Origin: Caldilineaceae bacterium
Lineage (GTDB): Bacteria; Chloroflexota; Anaerolineae; Caldilineales; Caldilineaceae
Length of the DNA: 49,183 nt
Assembly: GCA_022824685.1 (NCBI GenBank)
Contig: JAJDZJ010000139.1
Span: forward strand, 1 to 49,183
Direction of reading: 5' to 3'
The position numbers and the translations under genes were made by a program. Shown piece after piece: positions 8,611 through 16,965 of the stretch. Numbering within the stretch: the first letter of the stretch is position 1; each line of letters begins with the position of its first letter. Under the pieces are notes generated by a model, which was not told where the DNA came from, did not search any database, and saw only the letters and a program-made list of their open reading frames with translations.

Positions 8611-8640
8611 GGGCACCCACAAGGGGCGCCCTTACAGGGG
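8611..8640 (+). repeat. Dispersed CACAAGGG palindromic repeat, copy 1
   Basis: The unit has the form GGGCACCC-ACAA-GGGGCGCCC followed by TTACAGGGG. It can form a short hairpin with an ACAA loop. Similar units lie at 8736-8766 and 20975-21000. Confidence 0.6.
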
Positions 8641-8735
8641 AAGGCGGGGCGCACAAACGAAGCTAGGCGAACGTGTGAGGGGGTGGCGGGGGCGCGTATA
8701 TGCCGCGGGGCGAGCATGAGGAGGATCGGCGGGGA

Positions 8736-8766
8736 GGGCGCCCACAAGGGGTGCCCCTACAGGGGG
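8736..8766 (+). repeat. Dispersed CACAAGGG palindromic repeat, copy 2
   Basis: This is the same design as copy 1, with GGGCGCCC-ACAA-GGGGTGCCC and then CTACAGGGGG. Base changes differ between copies but the palindrome and the CCTACA tail are kept, as expected of a mobile or folding repeat. Confidence 0.6.
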
Positions 8767-8846
8767 CTGACGGTGAATGCTAGAGCCGCAGCCGTTGGAT
8801 TCGGGTGAGCCTGGCCGATGGCGGCGGAGCCTGAAGCGGCGCAGGT

Positions 8847-9959
8847 TTACAGCCCCTCCACCGTTTCGGCGGCGAGGTGGTCGACGACGGCTTTGACGTC
8901 GCCGCCGGATTCGTTGTAGACGCGCAGCTGGCGGTCGGCGCTGGAGCCGTTGGCGAGGATCTGTTCGATTGGGGCTAACTCCTCTTCGCTGCCGAGCTCG
9001 GCGATCTCCTCGCCGACCAGTTCGACCAGTTCGCGCAGGAGGGAGCGGGCGGGCAGTTCCTCCTGTTTGCCAAAGTCGATCATTTTGCCGTCCAACCCGT
9101 AACGGGCGGCGCGCCATTTGTTCTCGTCGATCAGCTCCTTGGTATAGACATTGAAGGTGACGTTGCGCTGGCGCAGCTTCCAGTGCCAGAGCACGAGGGC
9201 CTGGCAGAGCGCGACGATGGCGATCGCTTCATCGACGCGCGGGCAGATGTCACAGATGCGGAACTCCAAAGTGGGATAGAGACTGTGGGGGCGCACGTCC
9301 CACCAGATCTTGCTGGAGTCGGGGATACAGCCGGTGTTTGTAAGGGTGCTGATGAGGCGCTCGTAGGCGGCGCGGTTGGGGAAGGCGTCGGGAATACCGC
9401 TGCGGGGAAAGTCCTCAAAGACGACGGCGCGGTAGCTTTTGAGGCCGGTTGGCTGGCCCTGCCAGAAGGGGCTGCTTGCGCTCAGGGCCAGAAGATGGGG
9501 CAGCATGTAGCGAAGGACATTCATCGTGTCGATGGCAAAGTCAGGATCCTCGAGGCCGACATGAATGTGCATGCCGTAAATTAGCAGGCGCTGGGCCAGC
9601 AGTTGCATCTCCTCCAGGACGCCTTGGTAGCGGGGAAAGGGGGTGACCTCCTGCTCGGACCAGCGGCTCGAGGGGTGCGTGGACGCGGCGACGATTGCCA
9701 TTCCTCTTTCCTGGGCGAGCCGACTGATGAAGGCCCTTTGCCGGAGGAGCTCCTCTTTGGCTTCAGCGGGTGAAGCGCAAACCGGTGTGCCCAACTCCAC
9801 CATTGACTGGTGCAGCTCTGCCTTGATCTCCCGCTCCACCATCACCATCTGGCCGTCTTCGATGAAATTGGTGATGAATGAGCGCAGTTGGCCACTCTCC
9901 GGATCGATGACCTGATATTCTTCTTCAATGCCGAGCGTCAGTTGGGGTCGTTCTATCAT
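8847..9959 (-). CDS. GCS2-type carboxylate-amine ligase (YbdK-like), second of a tandem pair
   Basis: This 370-aa protein belongs to the glutamate-cysteine ligase family 2 superfamily (YbdK/EgtA-like), which activates a carboxylate with ATP and joins it to an amine. Family motifs are [11 protein letters not shown] at the N-terminus (metal-binding Glu cluster), [15 protein letters not shown] with the paired histidines, LEFRICD, and [13 protein letters not shown] near the C-terminus. The ATG at 9959 overlaps the stop of the preceding paralogue as ATGA, implying coupled translation. The longer frame upstream of this ATG is Arg-rich and is antisense-like read-through. Together with the neighbouring paralogue and the ATP-grasp protein it probably builds a small peptide-like product. 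The acceptor and donor are unknown. Confidence 0.9.
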   Translation of the reverse strand: MIERPQLTLGIEEEYQVIDPESGQLRSFITNFIEDGQMVMVEREIKAELHQSMVELGTPVCASPAEAKEELLRQRAFISRLAQERGMAIVAASTHPSSRWSEQEVTPFPRYQGVLEEMQLLAQRLLIYGMHIHVGLEDPDFAIDTMNVLRYMLPHLLALSASSPFWQGQPTGLKSYRAVVFEDFPRSGIPDAFPNRAAYERLISTLTNTGCIPDSSKIWWDVRPHSLYPTLEFRICDICPRVDEAIAIVALCQALVLWHWKLRQRNVTFNVYTKELIDENKWRAARYGLDGKMIDFGKQEELPARSLLRELVELVGEEIAELGSEEELAPIEQILANGSSADRQLRVYNESGGDVKAVVDHLAAETVEGL

Positions 9960-11149
9960 AGGTTTTGCTCCGTCTGCGAAACGAGGAAGTCGACGACCGC
10001 CTTGCCGTCTTCGCCGCTTTGGCGCCACACATGGCGCTGCTGGTCGGAACTGGCCCCCCGCCGCATGATGTTGTGGAGGTGGGATACCTCTTCGCGGCAG
10101 TTGAGGCGGTCAAGAACGGGTTCGACCCGTTCCAGCAGTTCGTGCAGGAGGTCGTGAATGGGCACTTCCTGTTCGATGCCGAAGTCGAGCAGTTTTCCCT
10201 GGAGCCCGTAGCGCACGGCCCGCCATTTGTTCTCGGCAATGAGGGTGCGGTCGTAGAGGCGGAAGGACATGTTGCGATGGCGAAGGTCGACCATCCAGGC
10301 GACGGTGGCCTGGATCAGGGCGGCGACGGCGAGTACGTCGTCGATGTCGGGCAGGGCGTCGCAGACCCGAATTTCAAGCGCGGCCTGTTCGGTTGCTGAC
10401 GTTTTGGACCGGGTGTTCGCTTCGGATTCGGGGCGCGGGCGCGAAGGATCCTGCTGATGGGAGTGGGGGCGGATATCCCACCAGATGGCTTCCGAGTCGG
10501 GAATGCTGTTGGTGCGCAAGAGGGTTTCGACGTAGTCGAGGTAGTCGTTGAGGCTGCGGAAGGCGTTGGGGATGCCGGTGCGGGGCAGGGCGTCCAGGAG
10601 GACGGAGCGGTAGCTGGCCAACCCGGTATCGAGGCCCTGCCAGAAGGGAGAGGCGTTGGCAAGGCAGAGAATGTGGGGCAAGAGGTAGCGCATCGCGTTC
10701 ATGACATCGATTGCCAGATTTCTGTCTTCGATGCCGATGTGGACGTACATGCCGAAGGCGAGCAGGCGGCGGGCGATGAACTGTGTGTCCTCGATCAGGG
10801 CGCGATAGCGGGGCGACTCCTCCTGTTCCCGTTCCCAGTAGGTGAAGGGGTGCGCCCCGGCCACCATGAGTTTGAGGCCGTGCGACTCGGCCAGATCGCG
10901 CATTTCGCGGCGGATACGCAACAGATCCTGGCGGGCCTGCTTGACATCCCGGCAGATCGGGGTGCCGGCGCGGGGCGCGACCAGTTCACTCTCTTCTCTA
11001 CGGGCCTTGGCCTCACCTTTCCCCTGGGAGTCCAATAGGGTGAGCCCCTGGGCGGTGGCGAACCCGCGTAGTTCCCGGGTTTCCGGGTGGACGAACTGAT
11101 ACTCCTCTTCGATGCTGATATTGAAGGATGGTTGGCTGTACTCGGCCAT
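9956..11149 (-). CDS. GCS2-type carboxylate-amine ligase, first of a tandem pair
   Basis: This 397-aa paralogue of the following gene has the same motifs: [26 protein letters not shown] (Tyr in place of the first His of the usual MHIHVG), LEIRVCD and [13 protein letters not shown]. It carries an extra Pro/Ser/Arg-rich insertion of about 25 residues after the WWDIRPHSH segment, which the partner lacks. The two copies are clearly diverged, so the duplication is old and they may act on different substrates or as a heteromer. The ATG at 11149 follows an AAGAAGAGAG stretch. The upstream ATP-grasp gene ends 43 bases earlier. The His-to-Tyr change may affect metal binding. Confidence 0.9.
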   Translation of the reverse strand: MAEYSQPSFNISIEEEYQFVHPETRELRGFATAQGLTLLDSQGKGEAKARREESELVAPRAGTPICRDVKQARQDLLRIRREMRDLAESHGLKLMVAGAHPFTYWEREQEESPRYRALIEDTQFIARRLLAFGMYVHIGIEDRNLAIDVMNAMRYLLPHILCLANASPFWQGLDTGLASYRSVLLDALPRTGIPNAFRSLNDYLDYVETLLRTNSIPDSEAIWWDIRPHSHQQDPSRPRPESEANTRSKTSATEQAALEIRVCDALPDIDDVLAVAALIQATVAWMVDLRHRNMSFRLYDRTLIAENKWRAVRYGLQGKLLDFGIEQEVPIHDLLHELLERVEPVLDRLNCREEVSHLHNIMRRGASSDQQRHVWRQSGEDGKAVVDFLVSQTEQNL

Positions 11150-11192
11150 TGATTGCTCTCTTCTTACGTGTCTTCGGGGCGCATCGGGTCTG

Positions 11193-12572
11193 CTACGCGT
11201 CCTTTTCTTCAACCACGAACACCGGCACGATGGAGCCCCCGCCGGCGGTAACGTTGAGGAGTGTCTCGCTGCTCAGGCGGCAGAGGCAGCCGTGAACACG
11301 TTCGCCGCGGAACAGGAAGGGATCCGAGTCTACGAGACGGGGGTCGATCGCGATACCGCCATCGTCAGTCATTGCCGGGAACTCCTCGTAGGCGATCTGT
11401 ACCCGTTCCTGGACGACCGTCGGCTCACTGGCGGCGGCAGCCAGGGCCGCGTCCCATTCAGGTTGTTGCGTTTCCCAGCCGATGCGCACACCCTTGCCGC
11501 CGTATTCGTCGTTCGGCTTGAGAACAAGATTTTCGCGGTTGGCGCTGGCCCAAGGCAGGAGGTCGATTGGATTGCCGTTCGGGTCGATGGTGGATCTTTC
11601 CTCGACGGTGCGGGTCCAAGGGATGTGCGCTTTCACCGCTTGCCGCTCGTCGGCTGTCAGGAGATGGGCATTGCGCTCGTCGCTGGCTACGGCGAGGCTG
11701 GCCTTCTTGTGGAGCAGCTTGCAACTAAAGGGGTTTACAAGGCAGATTGCGCGAGCTTGCAGCGCATCGACGATGGGATGCTCCAGGCCGTAGCGGAGGA
11801 GCAGCTCGCTAATCAGAACGCGCTTGTAGACGAAATCGACCGGTGTTCCGGAGGCATAAAGCCGTCCGTTGGTGAATTCCATCTCCTCCGGGTCGCAGAT
11901 GACGGCGGTGACGCCGTGTTCGGCGAAAAACTCGACGAATAGGTCAAATTCGCTGGCGGTGGGTACGTCGTGCCAGTCGACGATAGCGATATCGGGGAGT
12001 TTACTGCTGTCGCCGCGCCATTTGTAGTAGACTCGCAGGAACTCGTCGAGAGCCGGTCTTTTGCTGGGCAGCTTGCGCAAGGCATAGCGCCGGCCGAACT
12101 CTTGCATGACAGGCATTTCCAGAAACAGTTCGCCGAGAACGTCGGAATAGGCCATGGAGGCCGGGCTTTCGCCGTTGAACTCGACAAAACCGAGGCTGCG
12201 GCTGCCGTCCTGATTGCGGGCGAAAAAGCTGTCCAGCCGGGCGGTGGGGATGGTGGAGTGGTAGCCGTGATCGATGCGAATGAGATGCTCTTCGTCGGGT
12301 GTTGCGTGGATTTGCGCGCGCAGCCCGGCGTCGTCCAGCATGATGCGGGCGAGGCGGTCGAAGAGGCGAAGAATCAGTTCTGTGCGGTTGACCAGATAGC
12401 TCCACTCTTCGGGCGAATAGAAGAGAGGACGCAGCACTGTGCAGAGAGGGCGCTCGCCGAAGACCATGTTGCGCTGAGCCATGCGCGCGGTGAGAAGACC
12501 CCAGCTGTCGCCTGAGAGGCCAGGGCGGGAGAGGAGGTCATGGTAGCGGGAGATGGCGGTCAGTGAGTTCAT
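11193..12572 (-). CDS. Circularly permuted ATP-grasp type protein
   Basis: This 459-aa protein looks like the circularly permuted ATP-grasp family (glutathionylspermidine-synthase-like fold). These enzymes form amide bonds through acyl phosphates. Evidence includes the phosphate-loop-like [14 protein letters not shown], the [10 protein letters not shown] segment carrying likely metal-binding Glu and Asn, [12 protein letters not shown], and the C-terminal VVQERV and [21 protein letters not shown] strands, the order expected of the permuted form. It is the first gene of a minus-strand operon with two GCS2 ligases. Stand-alone ATP-grasp enzymes of this kind are often found with alpha-E or transglutaminase proteins, none of which is present here. 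The product is unknown. Confidence 0.82.
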   Translation of the reverse strand: MNSLTAISRYHDLLSRPGLSGDSWGLLTARMAQRNMVFGERPLCTVLRPLFYSPEEWSYLVNRTELILRLFDRLARIMLDDAGLRAQIHATPDEEHLIRIDHGYHSTIPTARLDSFFARNQDGSRSLGFVEFNGESPASMAYSDVLGELFLEMPVMQEFGRRYALRKLPSKRPALDEFLRVYYKWRGDSSKLPDIAIVDWHDVPTASEFDLFVEFFAEHGVTAVICDPEEMEFTNGRLYASGTPVDFVYKRVLISELLLRYGLEHPIVDALQARAICLVNPFSCKLLHKKASLAVASDERNAHLLTADERQAVKAHIPWTRTVEERSTIDPNGNPIDLLPWASANRENLVLKPNDEYGGKGVRIGWETQQPEWDAALAAAASEPTVVQERVQIAYEEFPAMTDDGGIAIDPRLVDSDPFLFRGERVHGCLCRLSSETLLNVTAGGGSIVPVFVVEEKDA

Positions 12573-12667
12573 AGGGCCGTTAGCCGTGCTGCGTTTCCCG
12601 GCAGCCGTCAGAGTCCTTTAGTATACGACGAGATTGCTGGTGTGTACCAAGCGCTGAAATCGGACGG

Positions 12668-13063
12668 TTATGGGCTGCAGTTGATACCGAAACCCGGTTC
12701 GCCTGCTTCGGGGTCGCGGAAGGTCAAGGTCAGGTCGAAGGTCTGGCGGTCGACCAGCTGTGCGTCCTTGCTCAGCCCTACAGTCAACATTGCTTCGACC
12801 CGGTAGGTTTCGTCGGGGGTGACAGGGTCTTTGAGGTGCAGGGTGTTGTTGAGGCGGGTATCGGTCTGGGCGAGGAGGAAGAGGCTGTTGTTTTCGGTGC
12901 CGTCCGGGTTATAGACGATCAACTCGACGTTGGGCGCGTCATCGTCGAGGCGGGCGGGCAGCCAGATGCGCACCCACAGGCGTCGCAGGTCGGGGTATGG
13001 ATAGATGAGAATTCGCTCAAACTGGAGAGGCGCGTCTTGCTCGAACAGATTGATTTCCGTCAT
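12668..13063 (-). CDS. Hypothetical beta-rich protein
   Basis: This is a 131-aa protein I do not recognise. It is rich in alternating hydrophobic and polar residues (LRRLWVRIWLPA, NVELIVYNPDG, TYRVEAMLTVG, RQTFDLTLTFRDP), the signature of a small beta-sandwich. It has no signal peptide or membrane span and ends in PGFGINCSP. The ATG at 13063 gives a sensible soluble start (MTEINLFEQ). The open frame extends 125 codons further upstream, but that part is Arg/Ser-rich and overlaps the divergent kinase gene in antisense. It lies just upstream of the ATP-grasp operon and may be its first member. Confidence 0.6.
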   Translation of the reverse strand: MTEINLFEQDAPLQFERILIYPYPDLRRLWVRIWLPARLDDDAPNVELIVYNPDGTENNSLFLLAQTDTRLNNTLHLKDPVTPDETYRVEAMLTVGLSKDAQLVDRQTFDLTLTFRDPEAGEPGFGINCSP

Positions 13064-13137
13064 TGGCGGTGGCCGGGGGGGCTTGCGTACCTGTGCAAGC
13101 GAGTTTATGCTTGAATGGACGGGCGCCATTCTAACCC

Positions 13138-13165
13138 GTGAATGTAAGTTCACATTAAGTATAGC
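13138..13165 (+). promoter_or_regulatory. Inverted repeat and possible -10 box before the DUF1537 kinase
   Basis: GTGAA and TTCAC form a 5-bp inverted repeat with 6 bases between them at 13138-13153. TATAGC at 13160-13165 could be a -10 box, and the gene starts at 13179. The repeat lies in the divergent gap between the kinase and the hypothetical gene and could be an operator. No clear -35 is present. Confidence 0.25.
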
Positions 13166-13178
13166 AGGATCTTTTTTG

Positions 13179-14435
13179 ATGAGATACCTGAAAATTCTTG
13201 CTGACGACCTGACCGGCGCGGCGGATACTGCGGCCCGTTGCCGGCGGTTTGGGCTGCCGGCAACGATTTTTCTGGATATTCCGGAACCGCCGTTGCCAGC
13301 GGGGGCGCTGGCCTTTACATCTGACTCCCGCCATCTGGCGGAGGAGGCGGCCGCGAAGGAGACGCGCAATACTGCTGCGTCGCTGCCCGCTCTGGACGGA
13401 CGGTGGTACAAGAAGATTGACTCGACCTTGCGGGGCAACGTCGGCAGTGAACTGGATGCGTTGCTGGAGCTCGTGGGCGCGCCGGCGGCGCTTGTCTGTC
13501 CGGCCTTTCCGGCTCAGGGGCGCCGCGTACGCAACGGGATTCTCTCGGCTCCGGGTCTTGGACCGCCGGAGGTTCACCTGCCCTCTCTTCTGCGCGAGCA
13601 GAGTCGATTCTCTGTAAGGGCGCTGAATCTGGAACAGGTTCGCGGCGGTGAGCTGGCGGCGAGTATGAATCGGCTCGCGCACGAGGGGGAGAGAAGCCCA
13701 GGCGCGGAACGGACTGTGATCGCGGTCGATGCGCTGACTGACGACGACCTGGACAGGGTGGTGGAGGCGCAGCGGGAGGGCGTTCCGGATGCGCTGCTGT
13801 GTGGGAGTGCCGGACTGGCGGGTGCGCTGGTTCGACGGGCGTTTGAACGCGGGGCTTTCCGAGCACGACCGGAGGGAAACCGGCGGTATGCTGTGCGTTC
13901 GGTCCTTGCGGTAGTGGGCAGCGGCAGCGAGGTTGCCCATCGGCAGATAGAATTCCTGCTGCGCGCCCAGGGCGCTGCTTCTAATCTGGCAGTCAGCCGG
14001 ATGAACGTGTTGCCGGAGACCGAAGAGGCGGCTGCGGCCGCTCTGGAGGCGGCTGATCCGATTTGGCTATTGCAGCAGCCCCGACCCCTGCCCGGCACGG
14101 TCCTGGAAGGCGCTGAGGCGCGCAAGCGGGCCGACTACCTGGGCCGTATCAGTGTGGCGGCGCTGGCGCGGCGGCCGGTCGATCTACTGCTGCTCGTGGG
14201 TGGCGATACGGCGATGCCGATACTCAGGCACCTGGGTGTAGCGCGGCTTTCGGTTGAGAAGGAGTTGCTGCCGGGCATGCCGCTCTGCAGCGCTGTCATC
14301 GCGGGGCGGCCGACGCTGGTGGTGATCAAGCCGGGGCATTTCGGGGGAGACGGGACGCTGGTGGAGTTGCTGGCCAAGGCGGGCCTGCCCAGCGGGGGAA
14401 ACGGCAGCGGTTTGGGGCCGGGGATGCGGGGCTAG
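13179..14435 (+). CDS. Four-carbon acid sugar kinase family protein (DUF1537)
   Basis: This 418-aa kinase belongs to the DUF1537 family, members of which are shown to phosphorylate threonate, erythronate and related acid sugars at C4. Hallmarks are ILADDLTGAADTA at 6-18, KKIDSTLRGN at 78-87, LCGSAGLAGAL, VVGSGSEVAH and the C-terminal nucleotide-binding LLLVGGDTA. The usual partner is PdxA2, which oxidises the 4-phospho acid so that it decarboxylates to dihydroxyacetone phosphate. A PdxA gene is encoded nearby on the opposite strand, supporting that pathway. The ATG at 13179 lies about nine bases after AGCAGGA. The last 20 residues are Gly-rich and probably disordered. Substrate stereochemistry is not determined. 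Confidence 0.9.
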   Translation: MRYLKILADDLTGAADTAARCRRFGLPATIFLDIPEPPLPAGALAFTSDSRHLAEEAAAKETRNTAASLPALDGRWYKKIDSTLRGNVGSELDALLELVGAPAALVCPAFPAQGRRVRNGILSAPGLGPPEVHLPSLLREQSRFSVRALNLEQVRGGELAASMNRLAHEGERSPGAERTVIAVDALTDDDLDRVVEAQREGVPDALLCGSAGLAGALVRRAFERGAFRARPEGNRRYAVRSVLAVVGSGSEVAHRQIEFLLRAQGAASNLAVSRMNVLPETEEAAAAALEAADPIWLLQQPRPLPGTVLEGAEARKRADYLGRISVAALARRPVDLLLLVGGDTAMPILRHLGVARLSVEKELLPGMPLCSAVIAGRPTLVVIKPGHFGGDGTLVELLAKAGLPSGGNGSGLGPGMRG

Positions 14436-14475
14436 CCGGCCCGTTGGCGTTTTGCATGATGGCGGGACGCGCGGG

Positions 14476-14541
14476 GTGTCTGGGGGGCGTTGCGGGGGGA
14501 ATCCCACCGCACAAGGGAGCCCGCTTGCGAGCGACCGCCCA
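14476..14541 (+). repeat. Dispersed GTGTCTGGGGGGCG...GACCGCCCA repeat, copy 1
   Basis: This 66-base element starts GTGTCTGGGGGGCGTTGCGG and ends GACCGCCCA. It carries a short inner palindrome (CCGCTTGCGAGCG). It sits between the convergent kinase and aminotransferase genes. A close copy lies at 21091-21157 and a partial one at 40085-40130. Confidence 0.7.
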
Positions 14542-14574
14542 AAACAGGATTGGTTCGTCAGCTATGGTCAGTGG

Positions 14575-15762
14575 TCAAAGGAGCGCGCCAACGTTTTCAC
14601 GCACTTTGAGGATGGCGCGGGCGATGTCGTCCATTTCGTCGGGCTCGGCGAGGAGGATGTTCTGGCTGATGGAGACGGCCTGCTGGCAGAGGCCTTCGCT
14701 GTTGGGGCAGGGCGTGACGCGGCTGAAGGGTTCGACGAGCGGGGGTTGGCGGTAGAGGGGGCGGGAATACAGGGGGCTGACGGGGATGTTTTCGGCCCGC
14801 AAGGCGGAGATGAACTGCTGGCGGGGCAGGCCGCCGAAGGCGTCGGCGTCGTAACGCATGAGGAAGAGATGGTGGGAATGGGCGTCGGCGCGTGGATCCC
14901 AGCGTTGCGGGGTGAGCCCGTCGATTTCCTCCAGGAAGGCGCGCAGCCGGCGGGCGTTGCTCATGCGGCGCTGGAGCTGGTTGTCGAGCCTGGCGAGCCC
15001 GGCGGAGAGGACCGCGGCCTGCCAGCCGCTCAGGCGCAGGTTTGTGCCGAGATTGGGGTGTTCGTAGCCGTGGCCTTCAGTGCTGCGTCCGCAGTTGGCG
15101 ATACTCCACATACGCTCTGCCAGCTCGGCATCGTTGGTGAGGAGCGCTCCGCCTTCGCCGGCGGTCAGGTTTTTGCTGGACTGGAAGCTGAATGAGCCGG
15201 TCTTTCCCAAGGCGCCGACGGGATTGCCATTCCAGCTGCTGCCGTGGGCGTGGGCTGCGTCTTCGATGACGTGGAGATTGTGACACCGGGCCAAGGGCAA
15301 CAGGGCATCGAAATCGACGGGCAGGCCGCCGAAGTGGACGGGAATGACGGCTTTGGCGCGGGGGCTGACTGCGGCTGCGACGGCCTCGGCTGAGAGATTC
15401 CACGATTCGAGGTCGACGTCGGCGAAGACGGGGGTGGCGCCGACGATGCGCACTGCGGCGGCGGTGGCGATAAAGGTGTAGGGAGGCACGATGACCTCGT
15501 CGCCAGGGCCGATGTCCAGGGCGCGCAGGGCGGTCTCGAGGGTGGTCGAGCCGTTGACGGTTGTGACGCAGTGTTGGGTGGCGTGCCGGGCGGCGAAGGC
15601 GGTCTCGAACTCTTCCACGGCGGTGTCGTAGCCGCCCCATTCTCCTCTTTCAAGCACAGCCAGAAGACCGGCGCGCTCGGAGTCGTCCCACTGCGGCCAG
15701 TTGGGCCACGACTGGGAGCGGACGGGCTGGCCGCCGTGGATGGCAAGCGTTGAATTTGTCAT
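14575..15762 (-). CDS. DegT/DnrJ/EryC1/StrS family aminotransferase
   Basis: This 395-aa PLP-dependent enzyme is of the sugar aminotransferase family, which transfers an amino group to keto-sugars or keto-cyclitols. The PLP lysine is Lys197 in SSKNLTAGEGG and the pyridine-N aspartate is Asp168 in EDAAHAHG. The GSTT phosphate cup and the LGTNLRLSGWQAA active-site segment are intact. The ATG at 15762 overlaps the stop of the PdxA gene as ATGA, so the two are translationally coupled. The much longer open frame (to 16299) is antisense-type read-through into PdxA. As last gene of the acid-sugar operon, it may aminate or deaminate a keto intermediate. It is one of three DegT paralogues in the window. 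Confidence 0.93.
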   Translation of the reverse strand: MTNSTLAIHGGQPVRSQSWPNWPQWDDSERAGLLAVLERGEWGGYDTAVEEFETAFAARHATQHCVTTVNGSTTLETALRALDIGPGDEVIVPPYTFIATAAAVRIVGATPVFADVDLESWNLSAEAVAAAVSPRAKAVIPVHFGGLPVDFDALLPLARCHNLHVIEDAAHAHGSSWNGNPVGALGKTGSFSFQSSKNLTAGEGGALLTNDAELAERMWSIANCGRSTEGHGYEHPNLGTNLRLSGWQAAVLSAGLARLDNQLQRRMSNARRLRAFLEEIDGLTPQRWDPRADAHSHHLFLMRYDADAFGGLPRQQFISALRAENIPVSPLYSRPLYRQPPLVEPFSRVTPCPNSEGLCQQAVSISQNILLAEPDEMDDIARAILKVRENVGALL

Positions 15763-16829
15763 ATTTGCCTCTCCGCAGGCGGGTTGTGGGCGCCTGTAAT
15801 GAGCATTTGCGCGCATAGCTTCAGGGCCTGCTTGAGGGCCTGTGGGCTGGCCTCGCCTTTGCCGACGATGTCGAAGGCGGTGCCGTGGGCCGGCGTCGTA
15901 ACCGGCGCGGGCAGGCCGCCATGGACGGTGACGCCGCGTTCGAAGCCGAGCAGTTTCATGGCGATCTGGCCCTGGTCGTGGTACATGGTAACGACGCCGT
16001 CGAACTCGCCGCGGCTTGCGCGCAGGAAGACGGTGTCGGGCGGGTAGGGGCCGGAGGCGGCGATGTCCTCTTCCTGGGCGGCTTCGACGGCAGGGCGGAT
16101 GACATCGTTTTCTTCGCTGCCGAAGAGGCCGCCTTCGCCGGCGTGGGGATTGAGACCGGCCACGGCAAGCCGGGGCGAGGGCACGCCGCTCTGACGGATT
16201 GTGTTGTGGATGAGGCGAATGGCGGGCAGGATTTCGTCGATGGAGATATGTTGATAGACGGCGCGCAAGGGGATGTGGGAGGTGACGCGGGAGGTCCAAA
16301 GCCCATCGAGCGTGTTGACTTCGCCGACGTGGCCTTCCACGCCGAGGCGTTCGGCGAAGTAGCGGAGCTCGTCCTCGTGGCGGCTGCCGGCGGCATGCAT
16401 GGCCTGTTTGTTGAGCGAGGCGTAGGTGATGCCGTCAATGACACCGGCACGGGCGAGCTCTGCGGCATAGTCGAGCGATTGGAGGACGTAGCGGCCGGCG
16501 TCCGGGCTCATGCGGCCGGGTGTGTGCGCCTCAGCGGGGAAAGATGGGCCGGTGAGGAGCACGGGTCCGGTGGACGAGAGCGGCAGGTCGACGGGTGCGC
16601 TGTAATGCGGCATGTCCAGCGAGAGATCGGCGCACTGGGCGCCCCATTCCAGGATCCAGGGTTCGCCGATGACGACGATGTTTGCGCCGCCGTAAGGGGG
16701 GGCCGTTTTGTTTTGACCGGTCGATTCCGCGAGGACGCGGGCGACGATTTCGGGTCCGATGCCGCTGGGGTCGCCGAGGAGAAGAGCGAGGCGGGGCATG
16801 CGCGTCAGTTTCGCTGAACTGGGAGTCAT
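15759..16829 (-). CDS. pdxA: PdxA family 4-phospho-acid dehydrogenase
   Basis: This 356-aa NAD-dependent dehydrogenase is homologous to 4-hydroxythreonine-4-phosphate dehydrogenase. Signatures are GDPSGIGPEI near the N-terminus, KQAMHAAGSRHEDEL with a likely metal histidine, MYHDQGQIAMK, and TTPAHGTAFDIVGKG. No other vitamin B6 genes are nearby, whereas a DUF1537 kinase is. This fits the PdxA2 subgroup that oxidises D-threonate or erythronate 4-phosphate to a beta-keto acid that loses CO2 to give dihydroxyacetone phosphate. Start 16829 is used; ATG at 16799 begins the conserved MPRLALLLGD core and is equally possible, neither having a clear ribosome-binding site. It overlaps the aminotransferase by four bases. 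Confidence 0.92.
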   Translation of the reverse strand: MTPSSAKLTRMPRLALLLGDPSGIGPEIVARVLAESTGQNKTAPPYGGANIVVIGEPWILEWGAQCADLSLDMPHYSAPVDLPLSSTGPVLLTGPSFPAEAHTPGRMSPDAGRYVLQSLDYAAELARAGVIDGITYASLNKQAMHAAGSRHEDELRYFAERLGVEGHVGEVNTLDGLWTSRVTSHIPLRAVYQHISIDEILPAIRLIHNTIRQSGVPSPRLAVAGLNPHAGEGGLFGSEENDVIRPAVEAAQEEDIAASGPYPPDTVFLRASRGEFDGVVTMYHDQGQIAMKLLGFERGVTVHGGLPAPVTTPAHGTAFDIVGKGEASPQALKQALKLCAQMLITGAHNPPAERQI

Positions 16830-16911
16830 TTGACGGTTGGATATTGATGTTCAGGTCCGGCGCCGTGCGGAAGGACGTGAACAGCGGCTGCCAGGGAGCT
16901 GTTGGTCTAAC

Positions 16912-16946
16912 GCCCAATGCTGACAGTGCCAAGGTCAGCATTGGGC
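16912..16946 (-). terminator. Perfect 13-bp stem-loop between the LarA-like and PdxA genes
   Basis: GCCCAATGCTGAC pairs perfectly with GTCAGCATTGGGC around a 9-base loop. It lies 19 bases past the LarA-like stop and 82 bases before the PdxA start. No T-run follows on the minus strand, so it may be an attenuator, processing site or protein-binding palindrome rather than a simple terminator. It splits the operon into an upstream and a downstream part. Confidence 0.6.
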
Positions 16947-16965
16947 AATTTAGTTGGCCTGCAGA

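Larger units (their letters stand above)
8196..8846. other. Repeat-rich intergenic region without a gene
   Basis: This 651-base stretch holds dispersed repeats, listed separately, and G-rich purine tracts. Open frames on both strands here have low-complexity, arginine- and glycine-rich translations that follow the repeats and show no family resemblance. I see no promoter or RNA gene. Confidence 0.6.

Noticed and set aside
8611-8766. CRISPR array
   Set aside because: Two similar palindromes about 95 bases apart with no regular repeat-spacer pattern and no cas genes.
11112-11942. Plus-strand frame opposite the ATP-grasp gene
   Set aside because: Antisense product with no motif; the minus-strand protein is clearly conserved in pattern.
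15763-16299. N-terminal extension of the DegT aminotransferase at 14575
   Set aside because: The extension is Arg/His-rich and overlaps PdxA out of frame; the ATGA overlap at 15759-15762 marks the real start.
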